Part shown: piece after piece, positions 7,067 through 13,437 of the stretch
Layout: each line of letters opens with the position of its first letter
Numbering within the stretch: position 1 is the stretch's first letter
NCBI GenBank assembly: GCA_003641415.1
Contig: QNAG01000053.1
Coordinates: forward strand, 1 to 13,437
DNA length: 13,437 bases
Direction: 5' to 3'
Source of the DNA: Candidatus Zixiibacteriota bacterium
GTDB taxonomy: Bacteria; Zixibacteria; MSB-5A5; GN15; FEB-12
Translations under genes and position numbers: made by a program
Notes under the pieces: model-generated
Told to the model about the DNA's origin: nothing
The model's input: only the letters and a program-made list of their open reading frames with translations
Databases searched by the model: none

Positions 7067-8566
7067 ATGGACTCAACTTCAGAAAAATCAATCAAGATTC
7101 GAGATATTATCAGTATAGCCGTTAAAAGAAAGTGGCTGATAATATTACCTCTGATAGTTGTGACAGGTTTTGCATACGGAGGTACTTATTTCCTGAAACC
7201 GAGATTCCAGTCATCTACCATTGTCTGGATTGATAAACCTGCTAACGTATCGCGGGAGCTGGTGAATCTTTTGGGACGAGACCGTATCGTTCGCGAAAGT
7301 GATGAGGATCAACGTCGTCGATTGCGAGCACTTCAAAATGAGATCACTTCTAAGAATTATCTATACCAACTCATCCGCGAATTGAATCTTGACCAGAACT
7401 CTGAAATCACTCGCCAGGCAGCTAAAATGCGAGAGAGAAACCCATCGTTTTCTCTCGAACAATTGAAATTTAACCTTTTGGCAGATCAATTGAAAAAACA
7501 GATTTCAGTTTCCTCTGTTGGCGCTGATCAAATACAGTTGACTGTTGAATCTCATGATCCAGTGCAAGCTCGTGACATGGTTACTACACTGACCAAGGTT
7601 CTTGAGCAAGAAAAGACCCGCTATGAAATCGAGACAATTCTTGACAACCAGTCCTTTGCTGATCTGCAACTCAAGAAGACAGAGTACTATTACAAACAGG
7701 TGATCGATTCTCTTACAGATGCGCAGATGAGGTTAATGCAACTTCAACTTCCTGAAAGTATTTCATCGGAATCAAACAGAAGTGATATCATCTCTGATAT
7801 TGACAGAGCCCAGCTTGAAATAGAGGACTATAAAGACGACAGACAACGATTCCTTGTAGAATTAAAAGAATTAAAACTCGATCGAGCTCGAGTAAAGTAC
7901 TCAGATTCTATAGTTGAATTGAGATCAGAAATAGACGCTCAGATTTCTCTCTATGCCAGCCTGATGGAAAAATATGCCTGGAATGCACAGAATGTAATTA
8001 ATGTCAATATCCGTCTTAACGATAATCTTCGCCTGCTTGAGTTGATCATCGGTGAAGCGGTAGATAAACAGTACGCATCCTATCCAGAGAATCACCGCGA
8101 TTTATTGAGAAAATACTTTGTTGTCGAAGAACGTCTCGATGTTATTCGTTCGCGGAAAAGTAAACTTCAGCAATCACTTGTAAACATTGACGAAAGAATA
8201 AATCAACTGCCACGTCTTCAAGCTGAAATCTCCGAGCTGGAACGCAGAGTAGCTGATGCTCGCAGGTATCGTGATGCCTTTCGATCCGAGGAAGCAACGG
8301 TCAGCATTCTTTCCGAACGTGCTAAAGATCGCACCAAATATCGAATTATCGAACCAGCGCGTATTCCGCTCAGTCCAGTTTGGCCTGATGTTAAGAAAAT
8401 TATGATGATGGGTGTTATGCTCGGCCTGTTGATAGGTGTTGCCGCTGTATTTACGTCTGAATTTTTAGACAATTCTTTTAAGAATATTGAGGATGTGGAA
8501 GAACTTCTGAAACTTCCGGTATTGGCTACTATCCCCAAAATCGAAAAACTAAAGAGTATCAGGTAA
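7067..8566 (+). CDS. Wzz/GumC-type polysaccharide chain-length determinant (co-polymerase)
   Basis: A 499-residue inner-membrane protein: an N-terminal cytoplasmic segment (KIRDIISIAVKRK), a first membrane helix (about 23-43), a long periplasmic region rich in helical coiled coil, and a second membrane helix (about 446-464). Just before that helix is the Pro-rich motif YRIIEPARIPLSPVWPD typical of GumC/Wzz. It ends with the cytoplasmic tail NSFKNIEDVEELLKLPVLATIPK, the segment that in fused proteins runs into the tyrosine-kinase domain. Here the kinase is a separate gene two positions downstream. The protein sets polymer length and couples synthesis to the Wza channel. ATG 7067 is preferred to TTG 7064 because AGGGAGAG (7056-7063) is better placed for it. 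It starts nine bases after the stop of the export gene, so translation is probably coupled. Confidence 0.92.
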   Translation: MDSTSEKSIKIRDIISIAVKRKWLIILPLIVVTGFAYGGTYFLKPRFQSSTIVWIDKPANVSRELVNLLGRDRIVRESDEDQRRRLRALQNEITSKNYLYQLIRELNLDQNSEITRQAAKMRERNPSFSLEQLKFNLLADQLKKQISVSSVGADQIQLTVESHDPVQARDMVTTLTKVLEQEKTRYEIETILDNQSFADLQLKKTEYYYKQVIDSLTDAQMRLMQLQLPESISSESNRSDIISDIDRAQLEIEDYKDDRQRFLVELKELKLDRARVKYSDSIVELRSEIDAQISLYASLMEKYAWNAQNVINVNIRLNDNLRLLELIIGEAVDKQYASYPENHRDLLRKYFVVEERLDVIRSRKSKLQQSLVNIDERINQLPRLQAEISELERRVADARRYRDAFRSEEATVSILSERAKDRTKYRIIEPARIPLSPVWPDVKKIMMMGVMLGLLIGVAAVFTSEFLDNSFKNIEDVEELLKLPVLATIPKIEKLKSIR

Positions 8567-8572
8567 TATAAT

Positions 8573-9694
8573 ATGGAGACATTTCAACTCAAAAGTAAGC
8601 TTGTTGAAAGCGACCGGGAATTTCTTATCAGGACGAGTAATGATATGAGTTCGAGTATGATATCAAGCGAAGTATGGTTGAACGGTAAGCTGAAGGAAAC
8701 TGTCACTTTTCCGCACTCTCCAGGTATTAAGTATGAGGAAGCTGTATCCCTATTAAAGCAGGCTCATAGTGAAAAGAAGAAAGAAATCGAGCTTTTGATG
8801 GGGGTATTTCGTCGTACTCTTACAGAAGGAAACTCCAACAGCTTGACACATCTCGGTACAGCTTTTTTCTATAAGCAATTCTTTCTTGAAGCTCGCGAAC
8901 TATTTTCAAAGGCTATCGAACTAAACCCTAAATGCCATCAAGCATTCAATTATCTTGGACAAACAGAGTTAGCCTTGGGACAAAAGGATGAGGCCGTGAG
9001 AATGCTGCATCGGGCTGCTCAACAGAAACCTGAATATGCAGACTACAGAAATCATTTGGGTTTTGCCTTCCATGCTCAAGGAGCTTTCGATCGAGCCATA
9101 GCCGAATTTGAACAGGCGATTAATTTGAATTTGTATTATGCTGACGCTTACTTCAATCTCGGGCTGGTGTTATTAGATAAGGCGCTACAACAAAATAAAG
9201 CTCCTTCATTTGCAGAGATTGTAACCAAATCAACTGGTTGTTTCAAGAAAGCTCTTCTGATATATCCCGACTACGATTCCATTCTCTTTGAGGAGGCAAC
9301 TATTGCTGTAAACAATTCCGATCTGAGCAAAGCTATCGAGCTGTTTTCTCGGATTAATAAGAAAAAGCAGGATAGACACCGCCGTGAATTTCTCGACTTT
9401 CATATGAAGTATGCTTTAGATCCGGAGATGATCTCGGCGGATACTTTACAAGAGAGAATCCGATATCTGGAGCAGCAAATCAAAAAGAATCCGACCTATG
9501 TTGATCTTCGCTCAGACTTGTCTCAATGCTATCTAAAGTTGGCCTACTTACTATGGGAAAAAGGCATCAAGCAATATAGCGAAACGGTCGGTCTCAATCC
9601 TTCTCTTGGCAAATTAGCTTTCTGTCAGAATGAAGCGGAGAAGGAGCTGGTTAGTCTTCGCAACGCGCTTGACCGTATGGCTGAGAAAGGTTGA
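8573..9694 (+). CDS. TPR-repeat protein within the exopolysaccharide operon
   Basis: The 373-residue protein has no signal peptide or membrane helix, so it is probably cytoplasmic. Residues 1-60 or so form a small non-repeat module (LKSKLVESDREFLIRTSND, EVWLNGKLKETVTF). A Lys/Glu-rich helix (about 60-85) follows. Clear TPR repeats start near residue 90: SLTHLGTAFFYKQFFLEA, then AFNYLGQTELALGQKDEA, then DYRNHLGFAFHAQGAFDRA, then ADAYFNLGLVLLDKAL. Two weaker repeat-like units lie towards the C-terminus (YVDLRSDLSQCYLKLAYL). TPR arrays bind partner proteins. Sitting between the chain-length protein and its kinase, it may scaffold the export complex; that is inference. It starts six bases after the previous stop with a weak ribosome-binding site, and its stop lies five bases before the kinase start. 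Confidence 0.88.
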   Translation: METFQLKSKLVESDREFLIRTSNDMSSSMISSEVWLNGKLKETVTFPHSPGIKYEEAVSLLKQAHSEKKKEIELLMGVFRRTLTEGNSNSLTHLGTAFFYKQFFLEARELFSKAIELNPKCHQAFNYLGQTELALGQKDEAVRMLHRAAQQKPEYADYRNHLGFAFHAQGAFDRAIAEFEQAINLNLYYADAYFNLGLVLLDKALQQNKAPSFAEIVTKSTGCFKKALLIYPDYDSILFEEATIAVNNSDLSKAIELFSRINKKKQDRHRREFLDFHMKYALDPEMISADTLQERIRYLEQQIKKNPTYVDLRSDLSQCYLKLAYLLWEKGIKQYSETVGLNPSLGKLAFCQNEAEKELVSLRNALDRMAEKG

Positions 9695-9699
9695 TATGT

Positions 9700-10509
9700 A
9701 TGGCGCTCCGTCCTGTATCTATACTTGATTTTTATTCCCCGGAACTTCCTTTTGCTACGGAGTTTCGTCGCTTGTTACAGCGAATAGATAATTCTTCTAA
9801 GAAACTTGACCGCAAAGCTATATTGATTACTTCTGCTGTATTAGCTGAAGGGAAATCGACAATATGCTCTTTTCTTGCCCTGTCTGCTGCTCGACAGAAG
9901 AAGATGAAGACTTTACTTATAGATGCTGATCTCAGACGTCCGTCAATCCACAAGTTTTTTGCCATGCAGAGAGAGAATGGACTGGTTGAGGTGTTGTCGG
10001 GTGATCTTGGGGCTGCAGAAGCAGTTAAACATACAAACCTTGAAAACCTGCATATAATCACTGCGGGCAGGTTCATTCATGAGCCATCTGAACTTTTTGA
10101 TGCTGAAGCTATCGGACGCATAGTCAACGAAATGAAATTTTACTATGATCTGGTGCTTGTCGATTGTGCTCCTGTCTTGCCTGTTTCTGATCCAATGTTA
10201 TTAGCTTCAAAGCTGGATGCGATCATTCTGGTGATCAAAGCAGGGGAGACTCAGAAAGAAGTAGTTGAAAGAGCAGTTGATATCCTCGGCTCAAATGGTA
10301 GTCGTATTCTTGGTGTTGTGCTCAACAATATGAATAACAGTTTACCATATTACTACGATTATAAGTACTATAACTACAATAGCTCAACCGATAAATCTCG
10401 ACATAAAAGAAAAGCTCGGCAAATTTCGAGTAATTCACAGCACAGTCATCGGAAAAATTCAGCCAAAAACCCAGAGCCTAAAAACAATATCGCAGAACGT
10501 TCTTCGTGA
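9700..10509 (+). CDS. BY-type protein-tyrosine kinase (CpsD/CapB family)
   Basis: A 269-residue single-domain kinase of the MinD/ParA-like P-loop group. It shows Walker A as AEGKST (49-54), Walker A' as LLIDADLRRP (72-81) and Walker B as LVLVDCAP (151-158). The C-terminal tyrosine cluster YYYDYKYYNYN (217-227) has seven Tyr, the usual autophosphorylation site. A basic, Ser/Asn/Lys-rich tail of about 40 residues follows the cluster and is unusual. It would pair with the cytoplasmic tail of the GumC-type protein, and cycles of phosphorylation would control polymer export. The ATG at 9700 is chosen because AAAGG (9686-9690) is nine bases upstream; the in-frame TTG at 9691 is directly next to that site. 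The kinase stands apart from its membrane activator, as in CapA/CapB of Firmicutes, rather than fused as in Wzc. Confidence 0.92.
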   Translation: MALRPVSILDFYSPELPFATEFRRLLQRIDNSSKKLDRKAILITSAVLAEGKSTICSFLALSAARQKKMKTLLIDADLRRPSIHKFFAMQRENGLVEVLSGDLGAAEAVKHTNLENLHIITAGRFIHEPSELFDAEAIGRIVNEMKFYYDLVLVDCAPVLPVSDPMLLASKLDAIILVIKAGETQKEVVERAVDILGSNGSRILGVVLNNMNNSLPYYYDYKYYNYNSSTDKSRHKRKARQISSNSQHSHRKNSAKNPEPKNNIAERSS

Positions 10510-10528
10510 CCTTTCTCGGTAAGATCAA

Positions 10529-11401
10529 ATGGAGTCCTCAGCTAACATCCTAACAGTTGATCTTGAGGAATGGTTTGTTGTTGAGGCCCTTTCTGGACTT
10601 ATATCACGAGAAGATTGGAGCAAACTACCCTCTACAGTGGTCAGAAATACACGGCGTTTGTTGGAGTTGTTTCGAATAAGGGAAGTTTCCTCTACTTGGT
10701 TCGTACTGGGTTGGGTAGCAGAGCAGCATCCTGATCTTATCAGGGAAATCCAACAAGAGGGGCATGAGATCGCCTGCCACAGTTATGCTCATATAAGGGT
10801 CAATAAACTTGAACCAGACTCATTCCGTAGGGATACGAAACTGGCCATAGAAGCAATTACCAAAGCTATCGGCTACTCACCGATAGGTTATCGAGCTCCG
10901 AGTTGGTCGATTGACCCAACAACTCCCTGGGCTTTTAAGGTAATTTCCGAATTGGGATTTGAATATGATAGTTCTATTTTCCCGATAAAGCACGACATTT
11001 ATGGTGTCCCTGATGGTCCTCGCTACACTTTCAAAATGAATTTGGAGAATGGTCGTGTACTCTATGAAATTCCAGCTTCTACTTACCGTCTGTTTGGAAA
11101 GAATATCCCTTTTGGAGGAGGTGGATTTCTACGCCATTCGCCGTATTGGTATTCACGCAGGATGATTCGGCACCTTAATAAGCACAACCAACCCGTGTTA
11201 GTCTATATACATCCTTGGGAAATCGATTCTAACCCCCCCCAAATAGAGGGATTGTCAGCAATGCAGCGTTTTCGAACCTATGGATCAACCTCTGTCTTTA
11301 TCAGCAAGCTCGATCGTCTTTTGAAGGATTTCCAGTTTTACTCTATGGGAGAATATATAAAGGAATTCAAGAAACGCCGGATCGGTTTTCATGTTGAATA
11401 A
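10529..11401 (+). CDS. XrtA-type polysaccharide deacetylase (NodB fold with DUF3473-like C-terminus)
   Basis: A 290-residue protein with a NodB-type deacetylase domain. The catalytic Asp region is TVDLEEWF (Asp11). The zinc ligands are in HSYAH (His84, His88). The substrate-groove motif is YRAPSWSI (121-128). The late His motif is YIHPWEID (His228). The DLEEWF version and the C-terminal GGGGFLRHSPYWY to HPWEID segment match the deacetylases found with exosortase/PEP-CTERM exopolysaccharide loci. Expected action is removal of N-acetyl groups from polymer or precursor. There is no signal peptide, which is normal for this subgroup. It is the last gene of the operon, 19 bases after the kinase stop. 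A C8 run (11233-11240) lies in its coding sequence, with the frame intact. No exosortase is seen in the window. Confidence 0.9.
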   Translation: MESSANILTVDLEEWFVVEALSGLISREDWSKLPSTVVRNTRRLLELFRIREVSSTWFVLGWVAEQHPDLIREIQQEGHEIACHSYAHIRVNKLEPDSFRRDTKLAIEAITKAIGYSPIGYRAPSWSIDPTTPWAFKVISELGFEYDSSIFPIKHDIYGVPDGPRYTFKMNLENGRVLYEIPASTYRLFGKNIPFGGGGFLRHSPYWYSRRMIRHLNKHNQPVLVYIHPWEIDSNPPQIEGLSAMQRFRTYGSTSVFISKLDRLLKDFQFYSMGEYIKEFKKRRIGFHVE

Positions 11402-11427
11402 TGGCAGACTAAGAGAAATTTAGGCTG

Positions 11428-11456
11428 TTTACATAAGTTACGCCTGTATATATAAT
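11428..11456 (+). promoter_or_regulatory. Near-consensus promoter upstream of the secreted unknown protein
   Basis: TTTACA (11428-11433), 17 bp, TATAAT (11451-11456), predicted start near 11463. It is flanked by a 6 bp inverted repeat (TAGGCT at 11421-11426 and AGCCTA at 11458-11463). A second, weaker pair, TTGACT (11480-11485) with TAAACT (11501-11506), has a 15 bp spacer. The gene therefore seems to be a separate unit from the operon before it. Confidence 0.65.
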
Positions 11457-11546
11457 TAGCCTATTTATTCATTTAATCCTTGACTGAAGTTGTATAAGAG
11501 TAAACTTTGGTATTGAACGATTGCTAAAGAGGAGGTGTTTTGTAAC

Positions 11547-12239
11547 ATGTTGACATTGAAACGATTGTGTATCCTATTGATCGCCTTGGTGATCTGTATC
11601 CCTAACGCTCAAGCCCGTAAAAAGAAACCGAAATCTGGTAAAATCGAAAACCTCGTGTACACAGATTCTAAATACAATTTTCAGTTGACGTTATTGGATA
11701 ATTGGAAAGCCCGCCTTAAAAAACTTGATGATAATTATCGTCTCGTTTTGATTCAGGAAAACTATCAGATTCCACCGGATTATGCAGATTCTCCGGACTA
11801 CACGCTTGTCCCGCGTTTGACAATCTATGTTGCTGAGACTAATGTAAGTCCCTTTGAATTACTTGATTCGTTATTGAGTGTTTCTTATTCCTCGGATTTG
11901 AAGAAAGATATCATCAAAGAATTTGAGATTCTCAACAATCAGTCCATTGGTGAAGGGGAACGTGAAAATGTTATCACTCGGAAACGCAAATCATATCGTA
12001 TTGACGACATCAAAGGTGTACTCTGGCAAGGCAAAGTCAAATATGTCAATAAAGTGATTCAGTCAGCGTCTACTGGAAGTGGCAAACGTATCTATGGCGC
12101 ATATATGGGGGGAGTTGTGATACTACAAATTGAGAAGAATAGGTTGTTGCTTTTTCATGTGATCAGCGAAGATCAGTACTTTCCTATGATTTGGACAGAA
12201 GCAATGAAAGTGGTAGGTTCGTTCAAAAAGACAGAGTAG
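11547..12239 (+). CDS. Secreted protein of unknown function, possibly PsbP/Mog1-like fold
   Basis: The protein has 230 residues from the ATG at 11547, which has a strong GGAGG (11531-11535) eleven bases upstream. Upstream GTG 11535 is in frame but overlaps that site and is rejected. Residues 1-23 form a signal peptide (LKR, hydrophobic core, NAQA), followed by a basic stretch RKKKPKSGK. Cys17 is not in a good lipobox, so export to the periplasm is expected. The mature part begins VYTDSKYNFQLTLLDNWKA and ends FPMIWTEAMKVVGSFKK. This pattern (short strand, aromatic residue, turn with a Trp, and a closing helix-strand) recalls PsbP/Mog1-like alpha/beta domains, but only loosely. I do not recognise the family and assign no function. 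It lies alone between the export operon and lapAB with its own promoter. Confidence 0.8.
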   Translation: MLTLKRLCILLIALVICIPNAQARKKKPKSGKIENLVYTDSKYNFQLTLLDNWKARLKKLDDNYRLVLIQENYQIPPDYADSPDYTLVPRLTIYVAETNVSPFELLDSLLSVSYSSDLKKDIIKEFEILNNQSIGEGERENVITRKRKSYRIDDIKGVLWQGKVKYVNKVIQSASTGSGKRIYGAYMGGVVILQIEKNRLLLFHVISEDQYFPMIWTEAMKVVGSFKKTE

Positions 12240-12254
12240 GTTGTGTTTTCAACA

Positions 12255-12268
12255 AACTATGCATAGTT
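12255..12268. promoter_or_regulatory. 14-bp perfect palindrome upstream of the lapA promoter
   Basis: AACTATGCATAGTT reads the same on both strands. It starts 16 bases after the stop of the secreted protein gene and lies 17 bases before the lapA -35 box. It may be a regulator site. As an RNA hairpin it would be weak and AT-rich with no T-run, so a terminator is unlikely. Confidence 0.35.
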
Positions 12269-12285
12269 GGGATTAGTCTTTCTTG

Positions 12286-12314
12286 TTGACCAGAAGAATC
12301 TTCTGTTATATTAT
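12286..12314 (+). promoter_or_regulatory. lapA promoter with palindromic operator candidate in its spacer
   Basis: TTGACC (12286-12291), 17 bp, TATTAT (12309-12314); TATATT at 12307 is an overlapping -10 alternative. The spacer holds the 15 bp perfect palindrome CAGAAGA-A-TCTTCTG (12291-12305). A protein bound there would cover the promoter, so repression is the simplest reading. Confidence 0.55.
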
Positions 12315-12356
12315 TATTAGTCATAGAAGAAACCGGCAATCTATTGGGAGGTTCTA

Positions 12357-12719
12357 ATGTGGGCGTTACGGGCGTTTTTTGTGACAATAATTGTTTTGGC
12401 TATTGTCACATTCGCTATATATAATGTTCAACTTGACCAGAGAATTGATGTAAATCTTATCTGGACAACGTATTCTCAGGTGACTGCAATTGAAATCGTA
12501 TTCTGGTCGTTTGCCTGTGGTGTGGTTTTGTCTCTCCTGGTTTTCATCTCTGCCTACATTCGGAATTCGGTCAATCTTCGAGCTATGAGAAAGCAAATAA
12601 AAGCACTTGAAAGTGAAGTGACAGTGTTGAGAAACCGTCCGATAGAGGAATCCGCAGAACTGCTTCTTGAGGATCAAGCCTTGTCTCAAAAGAATAAAAC
12701 TCAACGGGAGGATCAGTAG
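12357..12719 (+). CDS. lapA: LapA-family inner-membrane protein (DUF1049)
   Basis: The 120-residue protein has two membrane helices (about residues 5-25 and 45-68) separated by a short loop with the conserved pattern NVQLDQRIDVNLIW. A cytoplasmic coiled-coil tail (RAMRKQIKALESEVTVLRNR) and a polar end follow. The layout and length match LapA/YciS. In E. coli LapA works with LapB to control LPS assembly and LpxC turnover at the inner membrane. The next gene here looks like lapB, five bases downstream, which supports the call. GGGAGG (12346-12351) gives a good ribosome-binding site for ATG 12357. Confidence 0.87.
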   Translation: MWALRAFFVTIIVLAIVTFAIYNVQLDQRIDVNLIWTTYSQVTAIEIVFWSFACGVVLSLLVFISAYIRNSVNLRAMRKQIKALESEVTVLRNRPIEESAELLLEDQALSQKNKTQREDQ

Positions 12720-12724
12720 CAGGC

Positions 12725-13437
12725 ATGGTTGAGTATGTCCTTGTTTTTCTGGTATTGTTTGCTATCTCGTTGGCTTTCTTTTTGGTATATAGACGATTTC
12801 TTGGCAAATCCACACAACATGTATCATCCCTGTACGTCGAAGCATTAAAGGATTTGCTTGATGATGAGCAAATTCAAGCTTTTACTAAGCTACGACAGGT
12901 TGTAGCCGATGACACTGCAAATATTGATGCCTATTTAAGGTTGGGAAAGATTCTAAGAGAAAATGGCAAACCAGATCGTGCACTTCAAGTTCACAAAGAT
13001 CTCACTTTGAGAGGCCACCTGTCGAACGATGACAAAAAAGCTATTCTCCGACAATTGGCTGAGGACTATTTTGCTTTGAGTGATTATGACACTGCCGAAG
13101 CAGCCCTGAAAGAAATGACATCGTTAGCACCTAAGGATCGATGGGCACATGAAAAGTTGTTAAGAATTCAGGAAACAACGCATCGCTGGGAGGAAGCATA
13201 TAAAACCGCAGCTGATATTCTAAAAATTGAAGCCAGCAAAAGCAAAAAGAAACTAGCCATATACAAATATCGTCTTGGGGATGAGCTTTATAAGAAAAGA
13301 GAATATCATAAGGCACGCCTGCTGTTCAAGGAGGCTATCGGGTTTGATCCGGTATATGTCCCGGCCTACTTGGCAATTGGTGATACATACGGTGATGAAG
13401 AACGTTATGAGGATGCTGTAAATTTCTGGAAGAAACT
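12725..13437 (+). CDS. lapB: LapB-like TPR protein (3' end beyond window)
   Basis: The frame is open from ATG 12725 to the window edge, giving 237 residues. A single N-terminal membrane helix (VLVFLVLFAISLAFFLVYRRF) anchors it, then the chain is TPR-like: ALKDLLDDEQIQAFTKLRQV, then IDAYLRLGKILRENGKPDRA, then KAILRQLAEDYFALSDYDTA, and further repeats to the edge (YLAIGDTYGDEERYEDA). The helix anchor, the phrase on inherited order of repeats and the adjacent lapA match LapB/YciM, where the TPRs bind FtsH and LpxC and a C-terminal rubredoxin-type metal site is needed. That metal site would be beyond the window and cannot be confirmed. ATG follows the lapA stop by five bases, so translational coupling is likely. 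Confidence 0.83.
   Translation, partial: MVEYVLVFLVLFAISLAFFLVYRRFLGKSTQHVSSLYVEALKDLLDDEQIQAFTKLRQVVADDTANIDAYLRLGKILRENGKPDRALQVHKDLTLRGHLSNDDKKAILRQLAEDYFALSDYDTAEAALKEMTSLAPKDRWAHEKLLRIQETTHRWEEAYKTAADILKIEASKSKKKLAIYKYRLGDELYKKREYHKARLLFKEAIGFDPVYVPAYLAIGDTYGDEERYEDAVNFWKK

Noticed and set aside
8218..8538. Minus-strand open frame of 106 codons opposite the GumC-type gene
   Set aside because: Mirror of the coding strand; low-complexity Ser/Ile/Arg composition and no initiation signals.
9691..9699. TTG at 9691 as the kinase start
   Set aside because: The AAAGG site is directly against it, with no spacer; ATG 9700 has normal spacing.
9732..10076. Minus-strand open frame of 114 codons opposite the kinase gene
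   Set aside because: Opposite a well-supported kinase domain; no recognisable protein features.
11535..11546. GTG at 11535 as start of the secreted protein
   Set aside because: It overlaps the GGAGG ribosome-binding site and would add four residues before the signal peptide.
12366..12704. Long minus-strand open frame opposite lapA
   Set aside because: It is a shadow of lapA: no ribosome-binding site, and the plus-strand protein has clear family features.
1..13437. CRISPR arrays, tRNA or rRNA genes, insertion sequences and intrinsic terminators
   Set aside because: Looked for on both strands by eye; no regularly spaced repeats, cloverleaf, transposase motif or GC hairpin with T-run was found.

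Overview
The window looks like chromosomal DNA from a Gram-negative, moderately AT-rich bacterium. The evidence is a Wza-type outer-membrane polysaccharide export protein, a Wzz/GumC chain-length protein and a lapA-lapB pair that belongs to lipopolysaccharide control. I cannot name the taxon. The mix of a YfbK-type VWA protein with a carboxypeptidase-regulatory-like domain, TPR proteins and an XrtA-type deacetylase fits uncultured FCB-group or deltaproteobacteria-like lineages, but that is inference. I saw no rRNA, tRNA, CRISPR array, insertion sequence or phage gene.

Layout. Bases 1-3263 lie on the minus strand: a GT-C family (PMT/ArnT-like) membrane glycosyltransferase, followed by a secreted VWA-domain protein that starts with GTG and runs off the left edge. 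A divergent intergenic region (3264-3539) leads to plus-strand genes for the rest of the window. First is an STAS-domain anti-anti-sigma protein. Its annotated frame stops just after an A10 run, while the -1 frame continues open for 98 codons with coding character. Next is a membrane-anchored diguanylate cyclase with a near-consensus promoter. Then comes a five-gene exopolysaccharide operon (6089-11401): Wza-type exporter, GumC/Wzz chain-length protein, TPR protein, BY-type tyrosine kinase and XrtA-type polysaccharide deacetylase. A secreted protein of unknown function with its own promoter follows, and then lapA-lapB (lapB cut by the right edge).

How it may work together. The export protein, chain-length protein and kinase form a recognisable Wzx/Wzy-type or synthase-coupled export machine, with the deacetylase modifying the polymer. 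No polymerase, flippase or cytoplasmic glycosyltransferase is present, so the polymer-building genes must be elsewhere. The c-di-GMP enzyme and the STAS switch just upstream suggest regulatory input to polysaccharide production, but only position supports that. LapA and LapB control LPS synthesis, so the right half of the window is concerned with cell-surface polysaccharide.

Regulatory sequence is unusually readable. Sigma70-like promoters with 16-17 bp spacers precede the cyclase, the export operon, the secreted protein, lapA and the glycosyltransferase. Perfect palindromes sit at the expected start site of the export operon and inside the lapA promoter spacer. The most interesting item is the A10 frameshift site in the STAS gene: either a programmed slippage that makes two products, a recent mutation, or a sequencing error.
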